Below, piece after piece: positions 24,621 to 38,200 of a DNA stretch of 64,000 nt (positions are counted from its first letter, which is position 1; each line of letters opens with the position of its first letter). A model generated the notes under the pieces. That model saw only the letters and a list, made by a program, of their open reading frames with translations, ran no database searches and was not told where the DNA came from. Source of the DNA: Aristolochia californica (Eukaryota; Streptophyta; Magnoliopsida; Piperales; Aristolochiaceae); contig JARWKL010000011.1 in assembly GCA_029961685.1 (NCBI GenBank), positions 6,574,501 through 6,638,500 on the forward strand, in the 5' to 3' direction. The position numbers were made by a program, and so were the translations under genes.

Positions 24621-25825
24621 AGGCTTGGGCCCATCTTGTGGGCCTTCTTTGGTCGTTTGACCCATCTTATATTACTCTTAGGTATGTGGGCCTTCCTTGG
24701 CCATGTGGGCTTGAGCTCTATCTTCCAACACTTTGAAAGTAGTTTTCCATTGAGCTCCCTTGGTATGGATATGGGAAAATATGTTGATTTGTTAGTGCTC
24801 CTCTTTGTTAGTGTTGCTTTTGTTGCTTATCCTTTTCCATGTTTGTGGGAATTATTTTCTTACTCCATTGACCAATCTAGTTTATATTCTAAAATTTAAG
24901 TTTTGTATAATCTATCTTCTTTCAATTGTTATTTTCTTAATGGATTTTTAAACCCAAAGGGAAGAATGCTCAAAGCTTCTTTAGGAGGATAGTGATTCAA
25001 ATCCACCAAGACCCATATTGTTAATTATTATTGCTGGACAATAATTTAGAAAAAAAGCAAATAAAAATACTGAGCAAATAGTAACTTATAACTAATTTAG
25101 GATAGAAAATAATCTAGGAATAGGATTGGACGAGGTGAGGACAAAAGTTCAACCTCAATTGAATTCTCCTAATTAGAGTTCTCAAAAGGTGGGCAATGTG
25201 TTTGGGACTTACACTTTTGTTATGATGTCACTAATTACTTTTATAAGGTTAGATTGAGGCATTTTAATCATTAGAGTCTCTGAAAAATTTTAAGAATATT
25301 AATTTTAAAATAACAATAAGTACTAATATTATATTCTTAAGAAATTTTTAGATTTTTATACTATAAAAAAGATGAAAGTAGTGTCTCAACCAATTTCAAA
25401 TTCATGTAAATATTAAGAACATAACATGTTTATAATAAATTTACAAATAAAAGTGTATTGATAATATTGATTATAATTAGGAAATAAAATTTTATCGATA
25501 ATATTGATAACGTTTTATTATTTATAGGTATTTTATTTCTTAGATTGTATATGATCTTAATTAATAATTTTTAATTATTACAATTTTTTATTTTCCATTT
25601 TTTGTGCATCCAAACAAGGGAATTATGTTTCTCTTCCATTTTCTCTCTTGTTTTTCTTGAGCATCCAAACAAGTGAAAGAAACTTTTTTATTTTATTTTC
25701 TCTTTCTTTTCCTTTTCTCTTTATTTTCTTTTTTGAACACTTTCTGTGTTCCAAACACAACAATAAGAAGGAAAAGAAAAGAAAAAGCTAAAGGGAAAAG
25801 AGAGAAAGATTCATAAATAGGATGT
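24621..25825. other. AT-rich intergenic DNA with AG-rich dispersed repeat
   Basis: No gene. 25580-25770 has paired CATCCAAACAAG/GTTCCAAACAC motifs around polypyrimidine runs, the same style as 45740-46060, suggesting a dispersed MITE-like family. Confidence 0.35.
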
Positions 25826-28099
25826 ACTAGGTAGGGGAGGCATCGAACTGAGCCAGTTTGTGAATAGTTCATGCTCGGCTCGGCCTTGGCTCCGTTCCAA
25901 TCGAGCCATCTCAAAATCGAATCGAATTCAAGATTGGGTTCGCACTTTTTAAAGTAAACAAGCTGAACTTGAGAGATCGATGGTTCTATTCACGAGCTCA
26001 CTAGCCGCTCCGATTACTTCATAGCTCTTTGGGACTTCGAGTTCGAGTCTTCATTCGAGCAATAGTGACTAGCAAGTATATCATCTTCTCTCCTCTTCCC
26101 CCTTTGAATACACTATCTCTAAACGCCTAACCATAGCTTGAGAGAGTCGGAGCGTCTTCAAATTTCATATGATTTCATACTAGGTGTGCCTAATTTTTTC
26201 CATATTCTTCCTCAGCCTCTTCATCACTCAATTCATTGTTGTAGCCAACATTGGGCATTGCCAACGAACAAACTAACAATAAAAGATAAGCTAATCTTTC
26301 AGAATTTCAATTCCATTTATCTCTATTCTTTGCCCTGTTTCTCTAATGTGTTTCCTTATTTTCTCTTCTCAATAGAAACATTTGCTTTTCTTATATCTAT
26401 CCATAAGAAAAATAATAACACTACTTCAATTATTCATCCTTCTCCTCACTCCACTGGCATGCATCTTGGTAGTTCTAGGTAAATTATTGCATCATCCTTA
26501 CTTCTTACTTTTGTTTGGTTATAGAACACGATTTTTTTAGGAGTTAAGAGTATAATAACAAATGTGTTCAGTTCATTATAGTATTTTAAATGCTAGTGAA
26601 TGAGCTTCCTTGATGGCCTCTATGGCTATAGTGCATATAAATTGTGTGGCATGTTAGTGGTGGAGGTGGGTAGCAATCTGTAGAATGAGAAACAAATTAC
26701 CTTCTTCCTTGCTTGTTGTTACATGCTCAGATGCACTGGGCTATATGAATCATGTTTTCTATTTTAATTTGTTAAGCCCCAAAACATCCAACTAGTAGAA
26801 TGGATATGAGCAAATTGTTTTTTTTTTTATTGTCTTTACAAATTTATGCCAAGGTATTAAGATGAAGAAATGTTTTTTACTTGCTCATCTAAGACAATTT
26901 TTATGTTGTTTTCATGACCGGATAGTAAATGCCTTGGCACATCTATAAAGAGTAGATGGATTTATTATGTTTGGCAATGCATTTTGTTAGTTCATTAATT
27001 AAAAGACTAAGATATGATTTAATGCTCTGGTACTCTAATGTTATAGCTGAAGAGTATGTTTCCTCTTAATTGCAAATAATTATAGACCTTAATTGACAAA
27101 CTAGATGCTAATGAACAATAACATTGAAGTTAAGGCTTCACACATCATGCATTTATTAATCACAACTTAGAAAGCTAACAATTTTCCCTTGTTTTTCATT
27201 TTCCTATTAACCTTAATATATCCTTGTTTTTGCTATATTTTTTTGCTGAAACTATTTTTAATCTTATCTATACAGTCTCTCCATTCACCATATTTAAAAT
27301 ACTGCATACAAATATGAATAAATCCTACCAATTCAATCATTTTACAGTAAAAAAATGGGATCGACATTGATTATCAGTATGTATTCAAAGTAATACCCAT
27401 AATGAAAATTATGGAAAGTCAGTTAGTTGAGGTAAGTTCCCAAACTACATAGTTTAAATATCAATTTTATTAGTTAATTTAGCGTAAGGTTGCCCTTTCA
27501 AGTCAAAATCACTACCTTACCTAAAAATATTCATTGATTTGAAGGTTGCCTTTGGAAGGAACACATATTTGCATAAATTGTTTGATTTTACTTGTGCACT
27601 GCCTCTTAATTGACTGTTCTTTTGATAAGAAAACATATAAAACCTTCCGCAATAATTTTGTTTGTTTCAGCCATAATCTTGTTTCTTTTATATGGAAGCA
27701 CATGTTGCTAGATTTTTTTTATTATCAATTTTTGGTTTTAATGCGATCTTAATTTTCTTCTATTGACAACATATTCAAAGCTTTTTATCAATTTCAATCG
27801 CAAGGTAATATAGTGTTGTTAGGGTTTTGACCATTGTACAAGGAGCTTTGATTTGAACTTGCTTGCAACAAAACCCTTTCCTCCTCTTGATTTAATTTAT
27901 TTTAATTTCTTAACCCACAATCTATATTGCTTCTTCATGTTTTTCTCACTATGAATTATGATTAGTGCCCATTCATCTTTCTTTTTTACATTTTTCTTTG
28001 TTGTTTTCATTGGTATTTTTTCTTAATGTTTTTATTTTTAATTTATTTTATTTATTGTAGAAGTAGGAATATCAACATCTTTTGCTCTTTTGACATTTA

Positions 28100-31000
28100 T
28101 AGCTAACACTAGTTCTAGTTCAAGTGTGTTCATAGATCTCAACTCCACCAGAGTCTTGTCAGCCTGAAACTACTAATGAAATGAAAGGGAGCCTAGATGA
28201 AGGTACCCCAAATGAGGAAAAAATATTGCTATCCAAAAAACTAAGACAAAAAAGATCTCATGTTTGGTTTGAATTCAAAGAAATGTCACTCTTAAATGGA
28301 GTAAAAAAAGGCTCAATATGATCGTAAAAATAATTTGAGAGTGGAGTAATCTCACATATGAATCGATATTTGAAGTGTTGTCTTATTAGAATGTTAGACC
28401 TATGGTAAAATCATGTTTGTCTCCAGTATTTTGATGATAATAAAATGGGTAGCTTGAAATTATGCTACTAATAGAGTGATCGGCATGATCAGACACAAAT
28501 CCTTCCAACACCTACATAATGTGGTCTATGGCAAGCTCAAGACAAAAAGATTGATCCGTCAAGTTACCAAGTCAAGATCTTAAGCTAAAATACTTTGAAG
28601 ATTGTTGTTGAGAAGAAGAACTTACAAAAAGAAGATGAGTGGAGAATTGAAGACTTACAGTCGAGTCCAAATTAGAAATCTCAAGAACTCTAGTCATATA
28701 AGTAGAGAACCATATTTAAGCACATATCTGTATTGGAGCTTTAGGACATCTCATATTTTCAAAACCATACTCAAAATCATCATATACAAAGGTTTTGGAA
28801 TCATAACACAAACTTTAGCCTTTTCCCAAAACTAGAATATCATTTGAACTCGTGAAAAAAGCTTTAGGACATGGACATGCATATTGTTGAATTGTTTAGC
28901 CGATGCATCAAAATGTGTTTTAACTCGCTAAACCACATTTGGTCATTTGCATCTTCAACATGTTTCATGCATGCATATCCATCCTTAAAACATGTTAGAA
29001 TTAATTAGGAATCACTTCATTCATGTTTTGAATGTCAATTATGAAAACTAGCATTAGATTGATTGATTAGTACCTATCGATGATCGATCAACTAGAATGT
29101 GCATTGGTAATAATTGCAAAGCATGATCGATCAATAGATGTACATTGATAGATTAACCTGAACTTCACCAAATTATGTTATAACCATGATCGATCATCCA
29201 CTATTGGACTAATAGACCATACACTATTGGATCGAATGATCATGCTTGTCCAGACATACATAATTTGCAAAGCATGATCGATTATACATAGTAACAATGA
29301 TCGATCAAGCATAAAATGCCATTTGGGGACACAATGTATGATCAATCAACATCCTTACAATAATCGATCATATTTGTATTGCATAACCAGAAATTGTAAA
29401 GCATGATCGATCAATCACTAAAGCACTGATCAATCAACTTAAGTTGTCAGACCAACAAACAAATATTGATTGATCATACAAAAATATAGCCATTACACTC
29501 GCTTGATTAATCATTCACTTTACGTTGATCAATGAATGATACATTAGTTTTTGAAAACGAGCAAAAACTGACTAGTTTGAAAGGGAAACTTATAAATACC
29601 CCTCTAAACATCTTGACGACAATGAGTTGAGTTTTTACTTGCATACCCAAACTCTGCAAAAATAAATTGAGCATCAATGTCCAATTTTTCCCTCTTTGAG
29701 AAAAAATCCTTCATTTTCTCAAATCTTCCTACATCTCTCAAAATTTTCAAAGCATACTTAGTTCCACTAAGATCCTTTACTTCAATCATTCATGCTTAAA
29801 TGTCTGGAAGCTTGGTTCTCATTTGGACAAGGGTTGTCTCTCATATTAAGAACAAATTGCAAGTTTCTATTCTACTTTTTTATTTTCATTTCTTTTTCTA
29901 TAGGTTCTCTAGTGCCTAGAAACTAGAGGAATTAGTTTCTAAAATCAAGAATCTAGAAGGGGTCTGCTTGACTAGAGTTAGAATCTAGTCCTTTGTACTA
30001 GATCTTTTGGGAGATTAGAAATCATGTAATTGGGAGCAAAACTCTTTCTGATTTTCAGCTATTAGAGAATATAGTGGAAAATTTTCAAGCAAGAGTTTTT
30101 GGGTGGTGACTACCAATAGGGGAACATCGATAACTAAAAATTATGTCCCTTGCTTATTTGCATGTGTATTGAATGTTTTTTTTATATGGCTTTTATATGC
30201 ACATTGAGATTTGCTCGTTTAATTGATATCAACTTATAATTTTAATTTATATTCTCAATTCAACACTCTCACATGTGTTTAATTGGTTATGTGCATCTAG
30301 GTTTAATTTATAATTTTAAGTGCTAATTTTAAGAAAATAGAAAACCATAAACTTTCCATTAGTGAGCTCTAATTTTCATCAGAGTTTAGCTAGCCTTTAT
30401 TTTATGGATTTTGGAGGCAAATAAGATCAAAGTATAATGAGAGTAGCCATTGCTCATTGGATTCTTATGCATGAGCATCCATTAACGATAGTAGAAGACG
30501 AGAGACTTAATTTTGTAATGAAGATGGCAAATGTGAATTATGAAAAAATAACCTATAAGACCATTAAGAAGGACTGTGTGGAAGTGTATGAGGCAGAGAA
30601 AAAAATTAAAAACTATACTAAAAGAGATTAATAAGATTAATCTTACCACGAATCTTTTGAAGTCTAAAAAGAAATTGAATATAGGGTAATAACTGGGCAT
30701 TTCATTGATAGTAATTGGAAGTTACAAAACGTCTTGAGTTTTGTGCTTGATCCTCTTCTTTATCATGGTATATTGACATAACATATGCTATTTAAAAGTG
30801 TTTGAAAGATTGAAAAATTGAAAATAAAGTATTTAATATCTCAGTGATAGCGTTGTGTATAATGATGTTTGTTTGAAAGTTTTGAAAGATGATTTTTGGA
30901 GAAATAGGAAATTGCATTATGGTAGGAAGTTGATTCATGGTCCTTGTTGTCCTTACATTCTAAATTAATTATTCCAAGATGGTATTGGTAAAATTAAGGA

Positions 31001-32080
31001 TATCATTGAGAATGTGTGTGAGAGTGTCTAGTTCATTAATCAATCTGAGGTATACTTTACAATTTTTCTAAAATTGTGCACTATTTGTAGGTAGGTGCAA
31101 AAAGATTAGTCATTGAGTGTCCGACTCATTAGAACTCTACTTCGGATATGTTGTCTTGTGCATTAAAATTCAAAGAAGTGTTTCCTAGATTTTGGGATAG
31201 AAAGCCAATTTATGATTGTTTGTCAAGTCTTGATGAATTGGGAGAAGTTAAAATGGTGTGTGAGATTTTAAAAGTTTTTAATGCAGTCGTACATATCATT
31301 TTTGGGAGTGATTACCCTACTTCTAATTTGTACCTCAGTGAGATATATTGGGTAAAAAAAGTTGTAAATCTTTATTTTATGATTGAAAATATTTTTATTA
31401 GGTAAAGGTTAGTTAAATAAAAGAAAAATTTAGAAGTATTGGGGTGAGTGCAAGTTGTTGATGGTTGTTGCTTCAATTTTGTATCCAATTGTCAAATTAA
31501 GATTGATTGACATGTGTTTTCTGGAGATATATTCTTAGGTGGAAAGTAGAATGAATGTAAACTTAGTTTGACATACCATATTTGAGATTTATGATGAATA
31601 TGTAGTGACATGTAATGTGAGAATTAGTAATGAAGAGACTATTTGGAATGGTAGCTCTTGAGGTGTTTCTATAATTTATAGGTCATATTCTTCATCAATT
31701 TCAAGTTAGTCAAAGTTAATGACTTATGTGAAACAAGTGGAAGTGGTAAATTCACCTTGGAATTGGATAATTATCTTAAAAAATATGTGTATATTTGTGA
31801 GAAAATTTTACATTATGATTTTGATATTTTAGAATGGTGAAAAATAAATAACTTGAAATTTTGGGTATTATCTAAGATGACAGTAGAGATTCATGTAATT
31901 CCCATGTCTATAATAGCCTTAGAGTTTACCTTTAGTGCTGGTAGTAGAGTAATAGACTCATATCGTTTTTCCTTGGCACCAAATACAATCAAGCTTTGAT
32001 TTGTGGTGGCGATTGGATTCAAGTTCTTTATGTTGTCAAGAAAAAAATTAAAAGGTGAACAAGTATTGGATAATTATTCA
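28100..32080 (+). pseudogene. hAT transposase pseudogene (BED, core, dimerisation domain)
   Basis: Block 1 (28130-28391): acidic N-terminus (PESCQPETTNEMKGSLDEGT) then a BED zinc-finger start (KKLRQKRSHVWFEFKEM). Block 2 starts with AIAHWILMHEHPLTIVEDE at 30437 and later KDCVEVYEAEKK, both typical of RICESLEEPER-like transposases. 31148-31405 gives the helical core (LSSLDELGEVKMVCEIL, then SDYPTSNLYLSEIYW). 31740-32010 gives the C-terminal hAT dimerisation domain (LKFWVLSKMTVEIHVIP, then FTFSAGSRVIDSYR). Stops, frameshifts and an LTR insertion make it inactive. Confidence 0.85.
28392..30280 (+). repeat. SIRE-like LTR, copy 3, inside the hAT transposase
   Basis: Starts TGTTAGACC like copy 2 and follows it through to about 30280, with the densest GATCGATC/TGATCAATCA field (29040-29530) and a TATA-like TTATAAATACCCC near 29590. 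Longer than copy 2 because of extra motif-rich sequence. No internal region, so a solo LTR. The 3' limit is approximate and no clear target duplication was found. Confidence 0.75.
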
Positions 32081-32329
32081 TTCTGATATATTTTGTTGCG
32101 AATATTCTTGTTTTATTTAATAAATATTTGTTTGATGACTACAGCTTGAGAAGAAGCCTATGGAGATAGTGTTATCCGTTATATGATTTTTTAATCTTTT
32201 TTCATCTTGGTAATTTTAATATTTTTCATTATATGAAGTAATTAATAATGACCTTAATTATTTGATTAATATCAATGTTCATTAGAAGTCTGTGTAATAT
32301 ATACAAACGTTTCTTGTTTGTTTTTTATT

Positions 32330-32660
32330 TTGTACCAGTCGCTCCTTGCATCACCGCGTTTGCCACTGCAGTACCAGCCCTACGGCCATGCGATAAATAT
32401 TCGACATTTCGTCTCCGTCGTCTACGAGGCTTATTCGAATTAGTAAACTTCAGTTTAGTGCGTACAGCAGCGGGATCAGAAGGTTTACAGTTTGAAGTTC
32501 AACAGACTTCGCGTGCTTCTGCATCGACTTTTACCCAAGCTTCCAATCGTTTCTCAGCTGGTGACCCATCAACCTCCACTGCTCATATCTTTCTAGTTCC
32601 ATCCCCTTCTCCTTCGTAGCCTCGCCTGCTTGACCCCCCTGCCGTAGTTTATTTTTTCGG
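32330..32660 (+). other. Probable 5' untranslated exon of the TFIIF-beta gene
   Basis: A GC-richer island in AT-rich DNA, ending at a good donor (TTTTCGG|GTACGTAG at 32660/32661). A matching acceptor TTTTTGTCAG ends at 34455, ten bases before the ATG. It contains an open frame at 32275-32619 without protein resemblance, possibly an upstream ORF. The transcription start is not visible. Confidence 0.5.
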
Positions 32661-34465
32661 GTACGTAGTGTAAAACAGAATTCATGATTCATGGAGTGGT
32701 ATACGATAATTTCGGTATGCTTTTAGGTCTCGGGAACCATTATGCTAAAATGTCTTTTGGCGTTTCTCACAAAAAATGCTTGTATTCTGCTCGAGTTGTC
32801 ATCGCTTTCGTTGTGCATGGTGGCTGAGATTGAATGCCCATGTTGTGTGCAGCTTTTTTTGTTCGTTTGTTGAAATGCCCTAAACAAATGTAACCTTAAC
32901 TTTGGTCTTGCAGATTGTGATTATATATGACTTTGAAATTAGGCCCTTCTGGTCACTTGTAAGATTATGCCTTGCCTTTCCTATTCATCATTTTATTCGA
33001 GATCTTAGATACAGATAATTCAAGGGATGTTATTTTAATATTGACATTATAAAATCGGTTAATTGCCGTTTGCCTACAACTTTTCAACTGAATTTCTGAG
33101 TTTTGAAAGAATAGGTTTTGTGGGTCCAAAAAACCGTAGGAACTTCTCTCTCAGTGGACATTCAGAGCACATGTTATTTCTAGTAAGGAATTAAGGACAG
33201 AGCACTAATGGTCATCTTGGAAGCATATGCATTTGGCAGAAAACCTCGTGCACTATGGAAGGGAATCATGATGCCTCTTGAACATACCATCATCAGTAAG
33301 AGAGGTCAACGGATGTTTTTTGATTTTTTTTTTTTTCGATAACGAAATTGAAAAAAGACCTTCACCTATAGAATTGTAGCAGGTTATGTAGAGATACTCC
33401 ATCTTTGGCTCATCAGTCTTTGGAATGGAGTTACTAGGTGTAGGGGAAAATTATTCTTCTTACTGAATCCATAGTTTCTTCAAAAGCATTTCCAAGATCG
33501 AGGGAGCAAACCCCAATCCTACCCCTCATAGAATCTTATACGACTCACATTTGAATGTTCTTTGAGAGAAAGAGATCACCTTCAGTTTTAATATGAATCG
33601 GTGCCATTATAGATGTATGCTCTTAAACATACTAATAGGTTTTTGAGACTTTGGGGATTTTAAGGCTTGTCACTGTGCTCCATAAAGGTTGGAATTTATG
33701 TTTATGCTATATCAATAAGTCTTTTATGTATTTGAAAGAACGGTATTCCCTGATTTACTTTATTACTTGACTTACATAGTTTTCATAGCTGATTTTCTCA
33801 ATGAGATTGTACCCTTGTTTCTTGTGTCATTGCCACCATCACTGTTAAATCCAATCAATCGTAGTGGGAAAATAAGGGATCACCTTTTATTTAATTGATC
33901 TTCGAAGGGCCTTTTCAATAAAATAATGTAGAAGTGGCCTATTGAAAATTCTGACAGGCCATGGAAGAGCTGACAGGACCTTACTTGTTCCTTTATTTAC
34001 TGTATAATCTTACTTCAGTATTCACTTGAAAACTGCTTCAGTGTCTGCAATTCCATATCTTCTTAGGCATGGGCAATCATTTCCTTTTGGTTTATGCCTC
34101 TGTACAGCTGGATGCATGCATTTTTCTTAGCAGAATTATGAAGACAGCTCAGGGAACTCTTGGAAATTTATTTTCTTTGTAAATAATCTTAACTATCATA
34201 ATTGTCAATTCAGACTTCTCTCCTTTGGGAGTTAGAAATTCTACCTTTTTTAGGCTTACTACGGCTCATTTGACTTGGTTAATGTGATAATATTCACTAA
34301 TAATTTCACCTCCCGAATGAGATGATTTTTTCCCTCTCTTTACTTTGTGTATGCAACTGTTTGATAATTTTATCATCTACCCAGTGATTGAAATTGTTAT
34401 CTATGTAAATCTTTGGGTCATTGGTAATCTGTTTATAAAGCCTGATTTTTGTCAGTTGAAAAGAA

Positions 34466-35211
34466 ATGGCCGATGAACAATGGAGTGCCAATTTGGAGAC
34501 TAGCAAGGCGGAGCGCTCCGTGTGGCTGATGAAGTGCCCTCTAGTGGTCTCAAAGTCATGGCAAACCCACCCTCCCGATTCTTCTCAACCTGTTGCAAAG
34601 GTTGTCCTCTCTGTAGATCCCCTGCAAGCTGACAATACTTCTCTCCAGGTATGACAAGCATAGAGTTGTCAGCTATTGCTACTCTAGCTGTCTATTTGTG
34701 GTATTCAAGTCTGCACTTCTGTTTTATGTGTTTTGTGTGTACGTATGTTTATGTATGTGCATATTTTCTGTACAAAACCCAATTAACCTAAGGTCAAGGC
34801 ACTGCCAGGTACTTGATTTCAGCTTTAAGCTTGCTATTGGTTATGCAACTGCAAGTGTTGTCAGTTAAAGAGAAGCATTGGTGCTTAAATGGCTTCATAT
34901 TGAAACTAACATGATCTCTCTTTTTTTTTCCCTTTATTGTGCTATTTTCTTTTCCTTGTATCTTCAGATATCTCCTACACTGTATTGTTCCTATTTTTAG
35001 TAATTATTCCTTTGCATTCAACTGGTCTCTAGACCATCTCAATATACTTTTTTTCTGTGTCAAAGTAATAAGAATATTGAGCAGGGTGGTAGAATAAGGA
35101 TATCAGAACTTTGAAGAGGAAGGAGAAAAATGAAAGAGAGGAAACACTAGATGGTTGAGAGAAGGAAAACTAAATTTGATGGTTGAGACATGTCATTCTG
35201 ATAATTCATAC

Positions 35212-35258
<47 letters not shown>

Positions 35259-38200
35259 CTCTCTATCTCTATCTCTATCTCTCTATCTATCTATGTTTAA
35301 ATGATCAATTATAGAAGGAAAAGGCAAGCACAACTTAAATGTAAGGGAAACTGCTCACTGTCTCCAAACAACATTCAACCACTTAGCCCATCAAATGCAT
35401 TATTACTCCACTCTCACACCACGGTTTCTTACCCTCAAACAACCACGAGGTTATTGTTTTCCCATAATCCTACACAGAATTAGTATTAGTTATTTAATGA
35501 AAATTTTGATGGTGTAATTCTTCCTTTTTTGCAGAACATTTTATTCACTACTTATTTTATGTGACTTGCATGATAATCAGTTCACAATGGAGTTGACTGG
35601 CAATGAGGGTATCAATGTACCTAAGAGCTACTCCTTGAATATGTTTAAAGATTTTGTGCCTATGTGTGTATTCTCAGAGACATCATCACAAGGTGAGAAC
35701 TATTCTTGTTGTTGAGTCTCTTTCCACTGCATTTCATAAAATGTGAATGCACGATCTTCGTGTCCAATTCAATTCAGTTTAGATCCACTTGTTTCATTGT
35801 GTCTGGATTCTTTTTTATGGGGATGGGGGGTAAGGATTTTCTGTGGATGTTGATGCTTCTAGTTGTATTATTTCTATTTGAAATCAGATAATTGTACTTG
35901 ATTGCTCTGAGTATTTGAGTAAAATTTGAAGAACGACTACTTGTTCCGTTGCCCTTTTCGATTTTTTATTTTTGGATGGAGGCATTTCTTCTTGTAGTTC
36001 CTAAAACTCTGGTTGAGGTAGGTAGTCCATTTTATGGATCTTATTTCAGAAAAATAAACAAAACCTTCCCTTATCTTATTTAGAAATGTTTCACTAACCT
36101 CAGAAATACTTTGCAGAACTTGTCTCTGCATCTTATTATTGGAGAAAATATCCATAAGACTTGTGCACTTTTATATCTCAGGTGTTAAAGTTGGATGGTC
36201 TAGGTCCATCCTAAAATAGTCGAAGTTAGGAGCCTATTCTCAACAAGTACCCATACAAGTCTTCTTGACTGCACTAATGCTCCTATCACGTCTAGGCCTA
36301 AACAAATAGATATCTGGCTTGAGATGTGGACAATACAAATGGGCAAGGCACAAACTAGGCCCAACAAGACATATTCTCTACCCTAATACCATATCTAGGC
36401 CTCAAAATGACTAGCTAAAGTTAGAACGCTTTTTCCTATGCGGGATTAATCCCACTAACACAAAGAATTCACTGATGATTTTTGTTGCAATTAACCTAGT
36501 TATGACTAATTTATTTGTGAAAAAAAAAATCAATTGCTTAAGGGGTCTGTTGGTAAAGAAAAGTTTTAGATATGGATTTTCAGTTTTTTTTTTCTTCTTG
36601 AAATGGCAAAATTTTTTACATATTGTAATAAGGTCATTTGAGGTATGTCAATAATCTAATAAACACTGTTTCCTGGAATCCTTGAAGGAATGGAGGTTAT
36701 TAGAATGAAAATTTACCGAATTACCCCTTGCTTTTATAGAGTTAAAAGAATTAGGTTTTTCATTCCGTGGTTTTGATTGAAATGAAGTTTAATAAATGGT
36801 TTTTTAAATATCGTCACTCTTGAATATTTTTCAAAAAAAAGCTTAAAACAAAAAAATGGTTTAGTAAATGATCCAATTAAGTTTTATGTATTATGGTCAT
36901 CAAATTATTATATATTTACCATCTCAAAAACATTATTATATATTTAAATTCTATTTTATTTTATATTTTTGTTTATCACGGTACATAAGAATTTGCACTA
37001 TTTGTCATTTTTTTTCTTAGAAAGTTATCAAGCTTGTAGTTGGCAAAAGCAAGCCTGATGCAATTTTGTATTCGACAAAGTTGTTAAATTGGGTCTAAGG
37101 CCTTATCCCAAAATGACTAGCCTACTTAGGAAACCTCTTTCCCAACTAATAAACTCAAGATCTTTGTACTCACTAATCCATGTGGGACTATTTCTTAACA
37201 CTCCCCCTCACGTGTAGTCCCTCTTTTGTTGCTCTACAAGTGGATAATTTAGGAGTAGGCAGTTTAGGTGTAGGCCCTCTTTTGTGGCTCTACATGTAGA
37301 TAGTTTTTAGTTGCAGGCCCACATATGAGTATGTGTTATGATACCAATGTTAAATTGGGTCCAAGGCCCTATCCCAAAATGACTAGCCAACTTAGGAAAC
37401 CTCTTTCCTAACTAATAAACTCAAGATCTTTGTACTCACTAATCCATGTGGGACTATTCCTTAACAAAAGTTACTCAATGTTTTTATTGAATTATCTAAT
37501 AAAAAACCCATTCCTCATGATTGAACTTAAAAGTCATTGATTGAATAGCATATTTCGGATGCTTTGTGGATCGTAAGCTTTATTTTATTTTATTTTATTT
37601 TTATGTTAGATCTTTGGTTTTTTTTTTATTTCTCTGAAAGGTTTTATTAAGAGAGAATACAAAGACATTTCAAAAAAAAAAAAAGAGAGAATACAAAGGG
37701 GCCAGAAGGCTACTATATGGGAAGGTCAAGGTCTAAAAAGGAGAAGAGCCGGAAAAAATAACAATACTCCTGCAATTTCCACATTTTTGAAAAATTATGC
37801 GCCTCAGAATTCTCACTGCAGTGAACATGAGACCAGATAATCTCAAGAGAGCCAGCCATATGATCAATCTGTGAAATTTTCTGATCAAACTCCTGGGAAA
37901 TTCTGTTTCACCTTCACCCATGAAATCGCAGTTTTGTAGTCCCCTTTGACAATCAGTGGTAATCTGAAATCGGTTTCACATTTTTTTTCAGTTGTATGAA
38001 ACTTCTTTCCACTTTCATTCACAATTCAGACAATAAAGCTGTGTTTGAAGCCATTCTAGAAGATATAAGTCTGTAGATTTGGCCTTTGGCTCAATGCACA
38101 TGGGGGGTTTCTAATGTGAGGTCTTGGGCTCAAGTATCAACTTGGATATGGGGTTCCATTTAAAGAACAAATCATAATACCATTTTAAGAAATAAAAAAA

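Larger units (their letters stand above)
25830..32090 (+). mobile_element. hAT DNA transposon, interrupted by an LTR
   Basis: The left end near 25832 (TAGGGGAGGCATCGAACTGAG, followed by GCTCGGCTCGGC) looks like a hAT terminal region. A leader exon may end at the donor near 26479 with a long intron to about 28062. The transposase follows in two blocks, 28100-28391 and 30390-32080, separated by the LTR at 28392-30280. The right terminal repeat was not found. Confidence 0.6.

Noticed and set aside
26138..26482. 114-codon frame as a stand-alone gene
   Set aside because: No family resemblance; its position after a hAT-like terminus and before a donor site suggests at most a transposon leader exon.
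32275..32619. 114-codon open frame before TFIIF-beta
   Set aside because: No domain or family resemblance; it overlaps a probable untranslated leader exon ending at a good donor site. Kept only as a possible upstream ORF.
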